Shown here one piece after another: positions 1-9,720 of a stretch of 64,000 bases of DNA. The stretch is taken from contig CAUYUJ010009446.1 of the NCBI GenBank assembly GCA_963575745.1, positions 1,058,740 to 1,122,739 on the forward strand. The letters run 5' to 3'. Position 1 is the stretch's first letter. Each line of letters opens with the position of its first letter. This stretch comes from Prorocentrum cordatum (taxonomy: Eukaryota > Sar > Dinophyceae > Prorocentrales > Prorocentraceae). A program made the position numbers and the translations under genes. Below the pieces are notes generated by a model. That model was not told where the DNA came from and made no database searches. It saw only the letters and a list, made by a program, of their open reading frames with translations.

Positions 1-330
1 TTGTGCCAGCGTGCTTGAGTCCGGCCCTTGTGCTTGTACTCGGCCCCTGTGCTTGTGCTCGCCCCCGCCCCGGGGCCTTTGTGCTGTGCTGTGTTGTGCC
101 CCTGTGCTGTGCCCCTGTGCTGTGTCTCTGTGCTGTGCCCCTGTCCTGCGCACCTGTGCTGCGCCCCTGTGCTATGCCCCTGTGATGTGCCCCTATGCAG
201 TGCTGTGCAATGCTTTGCCCTTGCGCTGTGCCCCAGTGCTGTGCCCTGCAGAGGTTTTCCCATGGCTGTGTTGTGCCCTTGTGCTGTGCTACTGTTGTTT
301 CCCAATTGTTGTGACCTTCCTGCCCTCGCG
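1..330. repeat. GTGCTGTGCCCC-type minisatellite
   Basis: Degenerate tandem copies of an 11-12 base unit built on TGTGCTGTGCCCC run through the first 300 bases. The Cys/Pro-rich ORFs in three frames are products of the repeat. No gene is seen from 331 to 577. Confidence 0.8.
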
Positions 331-577
331 TGATCGGGTTCGGTCCAGCGCGGGGGGTCACAGCGTGATGATATAATCCTCATTTGTTTATGGATAGTTT
401 TTGTTTGTTGTGCACGAGAACGATAATATATCAAGCGAACCTGACAGCAACTAAGGATGTGTTTGTGCGCATGTTGCGTGTAGTCGGACGCCTTCGTCCG
501 TCTGCTGCCGTTTTCACTAAATGAAGTCTGACTGATCGAAGAGTGTCGTACCTTTATCTTAAGCTCTTACTCGGAAC

Positions 578-845
578 AAGTGCTGTGCTGTGCTATGCTT
601 TGCTGTGCCCTGCTCGTCCCTGCCGTGTCGTGCCGTGCCGTGCGGTGCTGTGCTGTGTGCTTGTGCTGTGTGCTTGTGCTGTGCTGCGCTGTGCTGTGCT
701 GTGCCGTGCCGTGCCGTGCTGTGCTGTGCTGTGCTATGCGGCGCTGTTCTGTGCTGTGCTGTCTGCTGTGTCCTGTGTGCTGTGTGCGTGTGCGTGTGTG
801 CGGTGCTGTGGTTTGGTGTGCTGTGGTGTGCTGTGCTCCCCAGCA
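578..845. repeat. TGTGC/CGTGC pentanucleotide repeat
   Basis: Nearly uninterrupted (TGTGC)n with CGTGC variants. It resembles the tract at 1-330 and probably shares its origin. Translations on both strands are Cys/Val/Ala or Ser/Thr/His repeats with no domain. Confidence 0.8.
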
Positions 846-1215
846 GCCCTCGCAAGTGGCGACAGTAAGGCAGACCGCAGCCACCCAAGGATGGCGAGGT
901 CTAATCTGAATCTGGGTATGGCCCCACTGCGCTGCGCCCCCCCCTCCAGGAATCCTCGAAAGTGGCGACGGTTTCGCAGATCGCAGCCCCCCAGGGACGG
1001 CCAGGTTTAATCTGAATCTGGGTATGGCGACATTGTGCTGCCCCCCCCCCCCTCCCCCAGCAGCCCTTGAAAGTGGCGGCAGATTCGCAGATCGCAGCCC
1101 TCCAGGGATGGCGATGGCGAATCTGCATTTTGGTATGGCAACACTGTGCTGGCCCCCCGGCAACCCTCAAAAGTGACGACAGTTTCGCAGATCGCAGCCC
1201 CCATGGATGGCAAGT
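846..1215. repeat. Tandem ~108 bp repeat, four units
   Basis: Four copies of a ~108 bp unit follow one another, each with a core like AGTGGCGACRGTTTCGCAGA, then GATCGCAGCC and CCAGGGATGG. They start near 846, 955, 1063 and 1165, separated by C-rich runs. No coding signal is seen. Confidence 0.75.
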
Positions 1216-1235
1216 GCGAGAGAGGTATGAGACAA

Positions 1236-1236
1236 G

Positions 1237-1268
<32 letters not shown>

Positions 1269-1306
1269 AAAGAGGAGGCGGGAAGGAAGGAAGCAAGGAA
1301 GGACGC
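1236..1306. repeat. (GA)n microsatellite with AG-rich tail
   Basis: A pure GA run of about 29 bases grades into GAAAGAAAGAGGAGG-type purine sequence. Confidence 0.85.
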
Positions 1307-1434
1307 AACCCCAGTGCTCCATTCAAAACGAGAACCCAACCACGAAGGGTTGGGAGTACAGGAATCATCACCAGAAGCTCCTGACGGCAGGGCTTGCTAG
1401 TCAGTGTTCTTGTTATCCAGCAAACATCACCGAT

Positions 1435-1523
<89 letters not shown>

Positions 1524-1566
1524 TATCATTATCATTATCATCATCATCATCATCATCATCATCATA
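1435..1566. repeat. (ATC)n microsatellite, left flank of the PLE-like element
   Basis: About 130 bases of ATC/CAT triplets with a few ATT interruptions. It stops exactly where the 140 bp direct repeat of the retroelement begins. The matching array at 6633-6746 is in the same orientation, so the element probably split one original array. Confidence 0.9.
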
Positions 1567-1702
1567 TTCCGTGCAGCGAGCTGGCTCGGACTGGTGTGAG
1601 TGCACAGGGCGCTCGAGCTGCTCGCTCCAGTGGCCCTCTTGCGAGCCAGCAGAGCCTCATTCCGATGGCGCTCTGAAAGAACATCGCAACCAGTGATCAT
1701 CG
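1560..1702 (+). repeat. Pseudo-LTR-like direct repeat, left copy
   Basis: This ~140 bp block begins at CATATTCCGTGCAGCGA and ends at CAACCAGTGATCATC. It recurs at 6493-6632 with a three-base indel and about four substitutions (roughly 95% identity by eye). On the left it abuts (ATC)n; on the right it runs into unique element sequence. Confidence 0.85.
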
Positions 1703-2009
1703 ATTTCCGCCAGGTGACCGGCTGCTGTCTCTGCCACGGCCTTGGTGTGGTCCCAGTTCGTGTTGCAGGTGGTGCGCTACCTGTTCCTCTCCCTGCCCAT
1801 CTTCCGGTTCGTGAAATGCCGCTCCTGGTCCCGTGGCCGGAGCCGGAGGGATTGAAGCGGAGTGACGTTATGTTGGGCGAGTATAAGGTGTTGTTCATGG
1901 ATCCGTCCATGGAATCCCTTGGGAAGATCTCCGAATGGTTGGGTAAAGCTGCCGAGCGCGGGCGTCTTGATGTACTTGCTGTCGCGTCACATCTTGCAGT
2001 CACAAAGCT

Positions 2010-2774
2010 TTGTCCTGCCAGAGGGAGCTATGGGAGGCTGTCTTCGGGGCCTCACATGTGCCTGTGTGCTCTCACCCTCACGGCAATGGCAGCAGCGCGA
2101 CTTCGACGTGCTCGCGAGGCCCCCAAAGTACCCAAGTGGCCTCTCGTGTGTTTCAGGCCATGCCGAGCCAGGCGATTGCAGATCTGAGGGACGAGTTCCC
2201 GGGATGGTGGAGGAGCGTAGTTTCAGCAATTCTCGTGCCACATGAAGAGCAATCAGCTGTGTATGCATTGTTCTGCCATGCAGGCATGTATCTAGGCAAG
2301 TGCAATCTTCTGCGATTCGGGGCCGTTCCTAATGGGATAGCTTCGAGGTGTGCGGAGCACATCCACGCTTTGCTTATGCCGTCTTCCCGCGACGGTGGGC
2401 TTCACCGGTATAAGATCCTCCGCGCCTCCCTCGGGTCAGTCTCCTTCCTCCCCGTCGTCGTCTGTCCATCCGAGCGGCAAGCTCTAACACTGGAAGCCTG
2501 CCTGACCGCGGGATTGCGGCCCGCAGCCAATGGGGCAGACATTGCCCAATTAAGAGCCCCGCGTCAATCTCGAATACCTTTAAAACCCGATAGACCCGCC
2601 CAGCGCTCCCGTCTGTTTCCTAGGTTCCGCCATCGTGACCCCATCGCATCTGTTTGGTCTCATCCTCCTTTTCAAGATTCTTTTAAGCGAGAGCAGGATC
2701 CACCAGCCCAAAAAAACAAGCCCCTTAGTGAATCCAGGGGCCCGTACGCTGGACTCTATCGTTTCATCCAGTAA
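2010..2774 (+). pseudogene. GIY-YIG endonuclease domain of the PLE-like element
   Basis: A 254-residue open frame carries a GIY-YIG nuclease fold at residues ~84-180. VYALF (84-88) stands for GIY and MYLGK (93-97) for YIG. They are followed by the catalytic Arg region SRCAEH (R113), the metal-binding Glu in LEACL (E162) and the terminal Asn in PAANG (N174). Such domains nick target DNA to prime reverse transcription in EN+ Penelope-like elements. No CCHH zinc-finger is visible before it. The true start is unknown: reading probably begins upstream in another frame (a 195-residue ORF at 1600-2187 overlaps), so this is part of a broken polyprotein. The last ~70 residues are basic and Pro-rich, like a linker. 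A homing or repair nuclease is the alternative, but the RT downstream favours a retroelement. Confidence 0.7.
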
Positions 2775-2822
2775 TCTCTCTGTGCCCACTCTGGGGAGCA
2801 AGGCCCACGGTATATTTTCGAC

Positions 2823-3596
2823 ATGCGTTTTCGTTCCCTCTTCGCCTCCTACTGTGCCAGTTCTAATGCGAAACTCGATTTCCCAAACACTTGGAGTCGA
2901 GGTTACGTTGCCAGCATCTTGTATTTTGTAGCAGACGTGCTCCCCCAGGCCATTCGGGGGGCAGCTCCTCTGAGCAATGCCCGCAAGTTCGTAGAGCAGG
3001 TTTTGAAGAGGTGCGAACTGCCTCCATTAGTGATCCGTCCGTTGTGCATCCCGGTATGCCTTGCAAGTCAATTTGGTCTTATTCGCAAGTTGGTTCGCGA
3101 AGCGTTGCAATCGGTGCGGGTGTACGCTGCCAGGAAAATCTTGCAACGCCATGTGTCGATTTTGCCCGGCAAGTCTCGCCTGTGGTCCCACAGAGTGCAG
3201 GGCAAGAAGCAATTGCAGGCTCTCGACCTGGAATCCCTATTGCTGTTGGATCTCCGGGAGTTGGGCGCTGCAGCTGCCCTGCCTTCTCTCCAAGCGCATC
3301 CTGGCCCATGGCGTCTGCCTGTATGGCCCCAGGTGCAGCGCGTGAGGAAAGACTTTGCTCGTGCGTGGGCCCAGTGGTCGTCCTCCCACCGGCTTCACCC
3401 CAGGGTGCGACGGTCGCTCATCCCGCACTTGCAGGGTCGCATTGTTGATCGCGCGGTTCCGCCTTGCCCGAATCATGGCAAGAACAGGAGCAAGATTCCG
3501 AATTTATTCTCGCATCGCCCCATTCATTTATTCCTGACGATCGGAGTCCGCAAAAAGTACGGTCATGCGCCACAAATGAGTTGGCCGCACATTTAA
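2823..3596 (+). pseudogene. Linker between endonuclease and RT, PLE-like element
   Basis: A 257-residue open frame joins the endonuclease part to the RT part. It has basic, helix-prone sequence and no domain I can name. In another frame (3061-3345) the same DNA reads as a Cys-rich stretch containing RCNRCGC (near 3103-3123) and later CRFC. Elements with an N-terminal endonuclease are reported to have a CxC motif between endonuclease and RT, so that Cys-rich reading may be the genuine one, but the choice of frame cannot be settled by eye. The region is broken by frameshifts. Confidence 0.4.
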
Positions 3597-4915
3597 TCCA
3601 TGCCATGCAGAAGGATCCGATGTGGACTGTCGATCCCGAGTTCCAGCGACGTGATGTTCTAGCCTGGGGTTTTGCCAGGGCCTTCCTCGCCTTGCCATCG
3701 TGGTTGAGGGGCCAAGTCACACCCGCAGGACGGAACACATTACTTCCTGAAGTGTTTGCATTCGCGAAAGACAAAGTGCTTCCTGGATTCAGGCGAAAGG
3801 GTCTGCTCCAAACCCGACCATAGTTGTCTTCGGAGGTTGGTGGACGCCAGCTGTGCACCGTTTGCCAGAGGCTGGAAAGCTGTAGCTCGAGCAGTGCGGG
3901 CCATCGTTGAGGTGGTCGGCGCCACGCGTGAAGTTTGTAGCATGGACTGTGCAGCTGAGAGCCTGCGCGCTGGTATGGCCGGTCTTCAAGGCTCCGCAAC
4001 TGGCGTTTGTACATGTTGTGGGAAGCCCATCAGGGGCATCTCCGTTTTTAGCGCTGACGTTGATCAAGCGTTTGAAGCGTGTGAATCAGCCCAGGTACTC
4101 CCAGCTTGGCAGCGTATTGCGGAAAAATATCAATCTCAGACAGCATGCACGTCTGCATATATCTAGAAGGCTCGCAAGTTTAGTTTCCGGGTTCCGAGTG
4201 AGCATCGATGGACTCGAGGATGGTGGATTTTTCACGTGGGGTTGCTCGCCACGTGTCTGCATGTTGCCGCGGTATTGAGTCTCGTGTGCCTCTCGTCGCT
4301 AGTGATTCGGCAGCACGGCATGGCTATCGGAGGAGTTCTCAGCTCAGCAGCCGTCTCCGTAATTCTCGGGGACGAAGAGGCTGAGGTTCTTAAGGGCGCT
4401 CGGCAAATCCCAGGGTTCTGTCTCCCTCAGGGGCCGTCGCTGTTGCAGCGGATTTTCTGGGTGCGTTACGTGGATGACCTGCTTGCGCTCTCTTTTCAAT
4501 ATTGTAGCACTTGTCTAGGAGTGTTTTCGGGCAGGTGTATCGGGACAAACTGAGCGTCGTGCATCAGAGTGACGGTGCTCAAGGGCACCAGGTGTGCGAA
4601 TGGCTTGATTTTGAATTGCATTTCTGGGAATCCAGTTTCTCATGGTTGCCGAAGAACTTGAACAGGGGGTGACTTTTCCGTAATGAGCCTCCGCTCCGTT
4701 CGACCATCATGCCATGGATGGGTAGCTCTCCCATTCGTTTCTCTCGAATTCGAACTGCGCCGTTTGGAAGAATAGCCCGAGGTAGGAAGATGGATTTGTC
4801 CCTGGCTCTGATGGCCATCGTAGTGCTAGAATGTTTATTAGAGCTCCTCAAGCTCGTATGCCCCCTCTCTTTCGTGCGTGCCCTCGTCCACTCCCCCCCT
4901 CCCATCCCTGCTGTC
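3464..4915 (+). pseudogene. Reverse transcriptase domain of the PLE-like element (frameshifted)
   Basis: RT motifs appear in order across four overlapping frames. A fingers-like FIPDDRSPQK lies near 3527. ADVDQAFEAC near 4056 carries the motif A Asp. GMAIGGVLSS (4317-4346) looks like motif B, and RYVDDLLALS (4464-4493) is motif C with the catalytic Asp pair. A thumb-like FGRIARGRK segment then a Leu-rich helix follow at 4760-4890. Frames change near 3800, between 4166 and 4236, and between 4553 and 4709, so no single product can be made. The motif spacing is long, consistent with an insertion in the fingers as in telomerase-related RTs, but that is inference. A LINE or group II-type RT is less likely, because a GIY-YIG domain lies upstream. 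Confidence 0.68.
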
Positions 4916-4984
4916 GTGCTGGCCCGAAGGAGCATCCGATCCCTCCGCCACTCAGCCAGAACCAGCGCTCGCATTCTCCAGCCC

Positions 4985-5718
4985 ATGTCGCAGTGGAATT
5001 CTCGTTGCACAGGTGGTGACGGGTACTCGCGTGGCCGCAGAGAGTACCCCAGCGGCCAGGACGAGCAGTGGAAGAGTGCAGAAGAACGGCTGGCTGTGTT
5101 GGAGAAGGCCTCTGAAAAATCCAAGAAGTCTTCGAGGAAGAAGTCGAAGAAGCACAAAACAAAATCATCATCTTCATCTGGTGGCTCAACGGACTCTAAC
5201 GAGAAGATTCGCCAGGCCGAAGAGTTCCTGGCAAAGAAGAGCAAGCGTTTCAGGAACTATATCAAATATTCTGCGCAAAAAGAGCGCGATGCCGAGTATG
5301 CGAGACAGGGTGAGTTGATAGCTCGGGCCATCGGCCCCCAGATCAGTGAAGCAGCACAGGCCGCAGCGATCCAGATCGCGCCGACGGCTCCCCCCGGCCC
5401 CTCCGGAGCAGCGGCCGCCGGCCCTACCGCGGTTCCGGGCGCCCTTCCACCGGCTTCGACACCACCGGAGGGCCCTCAGCAGTTGACCCCCACGCACGAG
5501 GCCTTGCTTGAGGCGGTCCTTGCGGAAGTATCGAGATCAAGGATGGCTCGATCCAGGGCGTCACCAAGGCAATCTCCGAAGGTTGGTCGTCGAATCCGCA
5601 GTTTGCCAAGTCGGTCGAGGCAGCCACTAAAAAGTTTGCGGGGAAAGACGTGGCGGTCCCGAGGCCTAAAACCGAGAGGATCCAGTTGCTGTTCGACGCG
5701 ATCCGCAAGCTGCCCTGA
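4985..5718 (+). pseudogene. Second ORF of the PLE-like element, basic coiled-coil protein (one frameshift)
   Basis: The frame opens at an ATG at 4985. After ~25 residues comes a charged stretch: EERLAVLEKASEKSKK, then a Lys/Ser run, then a helical segment with KKSKRFRNYIKYSAQKERD, then an Ala/Pro-rich linker. Near 5530 the sense reading jumps by -1 to a frame giving IKDGSIQGVTKAISEGW and ending FDAIRKLP at a TGA at 5716-5718. The change from ordered protein to Arg/Ser noise in the original frame supports one indel. The function is unknown; nucleic-acid binding is a guess from composition. Because PLEs sit in head-to-tail tandems, this may be the first ORF of the unit rather than a trailing one. 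Confidence 0.5.
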
Positions 5719-6492
5719 GCTACCCGTAGCATCTTCCTGATAATCTTCTGGCCTCTTCAAGTTCCGGCGCTCGTGCTCCTAATGTGTCTGTGCATCTCGT
5801 TATATTCAGGATTCGCTCTGGCATGGTACCAGAACGAGGCGTTGAAATACCAGAGCGAGGCGCTCAAATGGCAGGTAGGCGGACAGGTCTTCACCAGCGT
5901 TGTAGATCTTGCCCGTGCTTACTTATTCCCCTTCTCTTTCGCCTCCCAGCTCCCTTCTCCCTAGCTCGCATCTCCGCCGCAGCAGCTGCCAGCCATCACC
6001 GGTCTTGGCCGAAATATGCCAAGCCCCGGGGTCGGTCCTCTTGCCGATGGGATTGCTCGAGCGCTCGGGCACTAGAGGTACAAGAGATGGGGGGAATTCG
6101 TTACGTCAGACAAATATGTTTGCGCCCTCTGTTTACGATATATATCTCTTGTACCTCCCCGTGCGAGATGGGCGCCAGCAGCGTATGAAGCCAGATATAT
6201 TGAGATGTGTCTGGCGGAGCCTCCTGCTGGTCCGACGCCCGCGGACTGAACAATGGGTGCCCTTCACCTTGAGCATCGCGGACACTTGAATATTTAAGTG
6301 GAGACAGGGAGGAAAACGGACGCTTAAGGACACGAGACGAAGGAGCCAACGACCATGACGATGACGATCGTGCGTGCTGACGCGGAGCCGGGGTGTGCCA
6401 GGAGGGGAGACTCACGGAGTCCCGGCACGTGTCTCCTCGTCAGTGTGCGCGCGCAGGTTTGCCCTCTCTCAGGGGCGAATCCCAGGAGGGTT
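5719..6492. other. 3' region of the PLE-like element, no clear gene
   Basis: A short open frame at 5773-5964 includes WYQNEALKYQSEALKWQVGG, a small internal duplication, but no domain. The rest up to the right direct repeat shows no coding signal. TATATATCTCTTGTACC near 6139 may be structural only. Confidence 0.4.
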
Positions 6493-6632
6493 CATCATAT
6501 TCCGTGCAGCGATTTGGCTCGGACTGGTGTGAGTGCACAGGGCGCTCAAGCTCGCTCCAGTGGCCCTCTTGCGAGCCAGCAGAGCCTCATTCCGATGGCG
6601 CTCTGAAAGAACATCGCAACCAGTGATCATCA
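6493..6632 (+). repeat. Pseudo-LTR-like direct repeat, right copy
   Basis: Second copy of the 140 bp block at 1560-1702. It begins in unique sequence and ends directly in an (ATC)n array, the mirror of the left side. Direct repeats of this kind arise in PLEs from partial tandem copies. Confidence 0.85.
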
Positions 6633-6746
6633 TCATCATCAGCATCACCATCATCACCATCATCATCATCAGCAGCATCACCATCATCATCAGCAGCATC
6701 ACCATCATCATCAGTATCATCCTCCTCATCATCATCATCATCATCG
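6633..6746. repeat. (ATC)n microsatellite, right flank of the PLE-like element
   Basis: ATC triplets with periodic AGC/ACC variants, in the same orientation as 1435-1566. Confidence 0.9.
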
Positions 6747-6792
6747 TGAGCAGGGCGCTTCTCTGCGCACTGGCGCACCCCTTCTTTCTTCC

Positions 6793-7885
6793 CTGCTTCT
6801 GCCGCGATGGTTGTGCCAGCCCGCATGTTGTTCCTTCAGGGGCTCCTGGATCAGGGCGTGAAGCTGGTCGTCGCATCGGCTGCTCATCCTCGTTTGCGGC
6901 ACCAGGTGATTGCTGCGCACTGCTACCCCAACGTGATCATCCTTGTGTAGCACTAGGCCTTCAGCAGGGCGACGCTGCAGTGGCTCCTCTCGGCGATTGC
7001 AACTTGCCACATCGCTGACCGATGGCATCGACATAGCGATGGACATTCTGAGGTTATAACATTGTAAAGCCTTCTCGTGATGATGGTGGGACCCCTACTA
7101 CTGATGGCAATCATCCTGGAGGCGGCCCTGACGCCCCTGACCGAGAAGATGACGATGGGGGTGGGCATGGTCCGCGCCAGCGCCGTGATCGGCTGCAGGG
7201 TGGGGACCTTGAGTTTGGCACGGAAGCCGAAGGGCGCACATCTCTGTCTTCGATCTTGGTTCTGATTGTAAAAAGCCACGTCGGAACGATGTGGCTGGTG
7301 GAGGTCGCGCAGCTTCGTGCAAGTGTACCGTTTGTATTTCAACCGATCTCTCCTTTCCTTAGTGAGCTGAAGCACCAGACAGTGCCAGGGGTTGCACAAG
7401 GCGTTTCGGCTGTTTCGCGCCGAACGTACCCTGCTGGCGAGACTTCTGGATTTTATGCCAACTGCATCAGTGGAAAATGGGAAAGTGTTGCCCAAGGCTC
7501 GGTGGAGCGCGCTGCACGAGAGATTCCCTCGTTTGTGCGTTGGTACCCCGGGTGTGCCCAAGGACGGTATCCGTATCTCTGTCCGTTTTTTTGTCCAGCA
7601 CGTTTGGTTTGGATGGCCCTTTGAACGTTCGACGCGTTGGCCCTAGAAACAAGAGTGACCAAGCAGAGATTTCTGGCTCCCGCTGCGCGGACAAACAATC
7701 TGGATTTGGATGGTTGTCAATTCTGCAATTGTTCCTGCATGGTACTCTGATTCGCCCGTCAAAGATGTACTTTCAAGCGCTGGCCGAGAAAGTCCCATCG
7801 ACAACGATTTTCAGGAGCTGTTAGAGGACGAGAAAAGACATAATGAACATATCGTTCGGGAGTGCGGGTTGTTTACGGTCTTGTG
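6793..7885 (+). pseudogene. Unidentified broken coding region between two (ATC)n arrays
   Basis: Several stretches read as ordered protein but in different frames. An ATG at 6808 opens a short frame with LLDQGVKLVVASAAHPRLRH, closed by a TAG near 6949. From ~7079 a Gly/Asp-rich stretch leads into RDRLQGGDLEFGTEAEGR. From 7392 a frame containing LFRAERTLLARLLDF runs to a TAG at 7644-7646. The same frame resumes near 7690 with IWIWMVVNSAIVPAWYSDS and ends GLFTVL at a TGA at 7883-7885. I do not recognise the family. The stops could mark introns or decay. It may be a further part of the PLE-like unit or a separate element. Confidence 0.4.
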
Positions 7886-8588
7886 AAGCAAAGTGGTATG
7901 TCAAGAAAGATGAGGTGTTACTTCAATTCGCTGGGTATGGGGCTCGTGAGCAGCATCGCGAGGTGCATCGCCGAGCTACTGATCTGATCGGTGTAGCTGC
8001 GAGTTCTCGGTCGCTTGGCCTGCGCACTGTGTTCGTAATACAGTGTTGATCTTGGGTGCCGTAATCAAATCAGTGCATGCGTTGTGCCATCGTTGCCACG
8101 TTTCTTCCAAGCGTTGGGTTCGACTCACAAGTTGCACTGGTAGCTTGCAGTGTGTATCCAGTATGTTGTTTTCCTCTCGACCCTGCCTGGTGGCTCTGCT
8201 CTCGATTGTTTTTCCGGGGGAGTGGTTTCGGTGGTATACCTGCGCTTTGCGGGCGGTACGGCCTCGCTGATAGCGCGTATTGTGCGGCCACAGGTGGCGC
8301 TACACACCTCTGCTCCCAGGGAGCGGATTCGGTGGTCGACCCTCGGCCTGAGGGTGGCGCGGCCTGGGGGGTGGCGCGTGCTGTGCTGCCCCAGTTGACG
8401 CTGCATACCTGCGGTGGGAGCCGTCTCGTGGTTCTGGCGTGCGGCGGCGGGCTCACTCCTCAGCCTGCCCGCGCCTATGCCGTACCTTGGCCCGTTTTTT
8501 GTCGGTGCGCGATTGCAGACACAAGCCAGGGAGAATCTGGTTGCCTGTGTTCAGAATCTATGTCAGGAACCAAAAGTTTTGTGGGCGG
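7886..8588. other. Non-coding stretch with a degenerate ~95 bp repeat
   Basis: Three weak copies of a ~95-100 bp unit marked by GGTTTCGGTGG/GGATTCGGTGG are seen between about 8170 and 8450. No gene is recognised. Confidence 0.4.
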
Positions 8589-8712
8589 AGAACAGTCACC
8601 ACCATCATCATCAGCATCATCATCATCATCAGCAGCGGCAGCATCATCACTTGCATCTTCATAGTCATCTTCGTCTTCACTTGAGCACTCATCATAAGCA
8701 TGTTCATCATTG
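8589..8712. repeat. (ATC)n microsatellite
   Basis: ATC/CAT triplets, increasingly interrupted to the right. This is the third such array in 7.3 kb. Confidence 0.85.
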
Positions 8713-8883
8713 TTCCTTCCCACGTCATCTGAAGACTGGCAGAAACGCGGGAGGGGCGTCATGCCCCAAACTCGATTGTTTGTGTTGCTTGTTGTCGGTG
8801 GGCCAAAAATAATCGCAAGCACCAGCTTTTCCGCCGCGCGCGCAAGGCTCTGGAGATTTGCAAGCAGGATGGCTCCCAGGAGA

Positions 8884-9215
8884 CCCCAGCCACGGCTCTT
8901 GCGCGGGATGGGGAGGAGAATAGGGTAATGCGAGACGGGGGGGGTGCAACGGGAGAGGAGGAGGAGGAGGAGGAGGAGGAGGAGGAGGAGGAGGAGGAGG
9001 AGGAGGAGGAGGAGGAGGAGGAGAGGAGGAGGATGAGGAGGATCCAGGAAACCCTAGCCATGGCTCTTGCGTGGGTTGGAGAGGAGCGGAGTGTAATGCG
9101 AGATGGGAGGAGGGGGGCAACGGGACGAGGAGGACAGGGAGGAGGAGGAGGAGGAGGAGGAAGAGGAAAAGGAGAAGGAGGAGGGGGAAGAAGACGAAAA
9201 CATAGACTAAGGCAA
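8884..9215. repeat. 168 bp tandem duplication around (GGA)n
   Basis: Two units start at 8884 and 9052. Each begins CCC(C/T)AGCCAYGGCTCTTGCG, continues with a copy of TAATGCGAGAYGGG and ends in GGA repeats. The unit probably expanded with its microsatellite. Confidence 0.7.
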
Positions 9216-9405
9216 CTAATGATAAGAGAGGAAGAGGAGGAGGGGACAGGGGATAAAAGGGAGGAGGAGGAGGAGGAGGAGGGGAGAGAGGAGAAGGAGG
9301 AGGGAGAGGAGGAGGAGGAGGAGGAACATGAGGAGCGGGAGAGGGAGAAGGGAGAAGGAGCAGGAGGAGGAGGAGGATAAAGAGGAGGAGGAGGAAGATA
9401 AACAA
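8957..9405. repeat. (GGA)n purine tract
   Basis: Long GGA/GAG runs on the plus strand, including an uninterrupted block at ~8957-9025. The Glu-rich and Arg-rich ORFs are repeat products. Confidence 0.9.
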
Positions 9406-9600
9406 AACAGAGGGGGAGCGGGTGGGGTAGCTTGGAGTGGATTGGCCTGGGCAGTGGCGGGCCGCGCGCGGGCCGCTCCCTCCGGGGGGGACGGCGCTGG
9501 GGGCGCCCGCTGCCCCCGGGGCCTCCACGCCACCCCTGGGGGCAAATCTCATCGAGCAGCGAATTGCGCCGTGCGAGAGAAACCCGAGGAGATTCCTCGT

Positions 9601-9720
9601 CTTCTTCGCCCTCCTTATCCTCCTCCTCCTTCTCCTTCTCCTTCTCCTCCTCCTCCTCCTCCTCCTTCTCCTTCTCCTTCTCCTCCTCCTCCTCCTCCTC
9701 CTCCTCCTCCTCACTCACTC
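9601..9720. repeat. (CTC)n pyrimidine tract
   Basis: CTC/CTT triplets, the complement of the purine tract 200 bases upstream, so the two form a loose inverted repeat. From 9721 to 11350 I see no gene, only GC-rich unique sequence. Confidence 0.85.

Larger units (their letters stand above)
1560..6632 (+). mobile_element. Decayed Penelope-like retroelement with N-terminal GIY-YIG endonuclease
   Basis: A ~5.1 kb unit lies between two ~140 bp direct repeats, each abutting an (ATC)n array on its outer side. Reading left to right it encodes a GIY-YIG endonuclease (2240-2560), a linker, an RT with motif A near 4056, motif B at 4314-4343 and YVDD at 4467-4478, an RT thumb-like segment (4745-4890) and a second ORF (4985-5718). 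GIY-YIG plus RT defines EN+ Penelope-like elements. Endonuclease before RT, pseudo-LTRs and microsatellite insertion are described for the Naiad/Chlamys group. The coding region shifts frame several times, so this copy is dead. Family placement rests on motifs only. Confidence 0.72.

Noticed and set aside
1394-1676. Poly-Ser and poly-His ORFs
   Set aside because: Translations of (ATC)n in different phases.
8725-9718. Minus-strand ORFs of 319-329 residues, Pro/Leu/Ser-rich
   Set aside because: Products of the (GGA)n and (CTC)n tracts.
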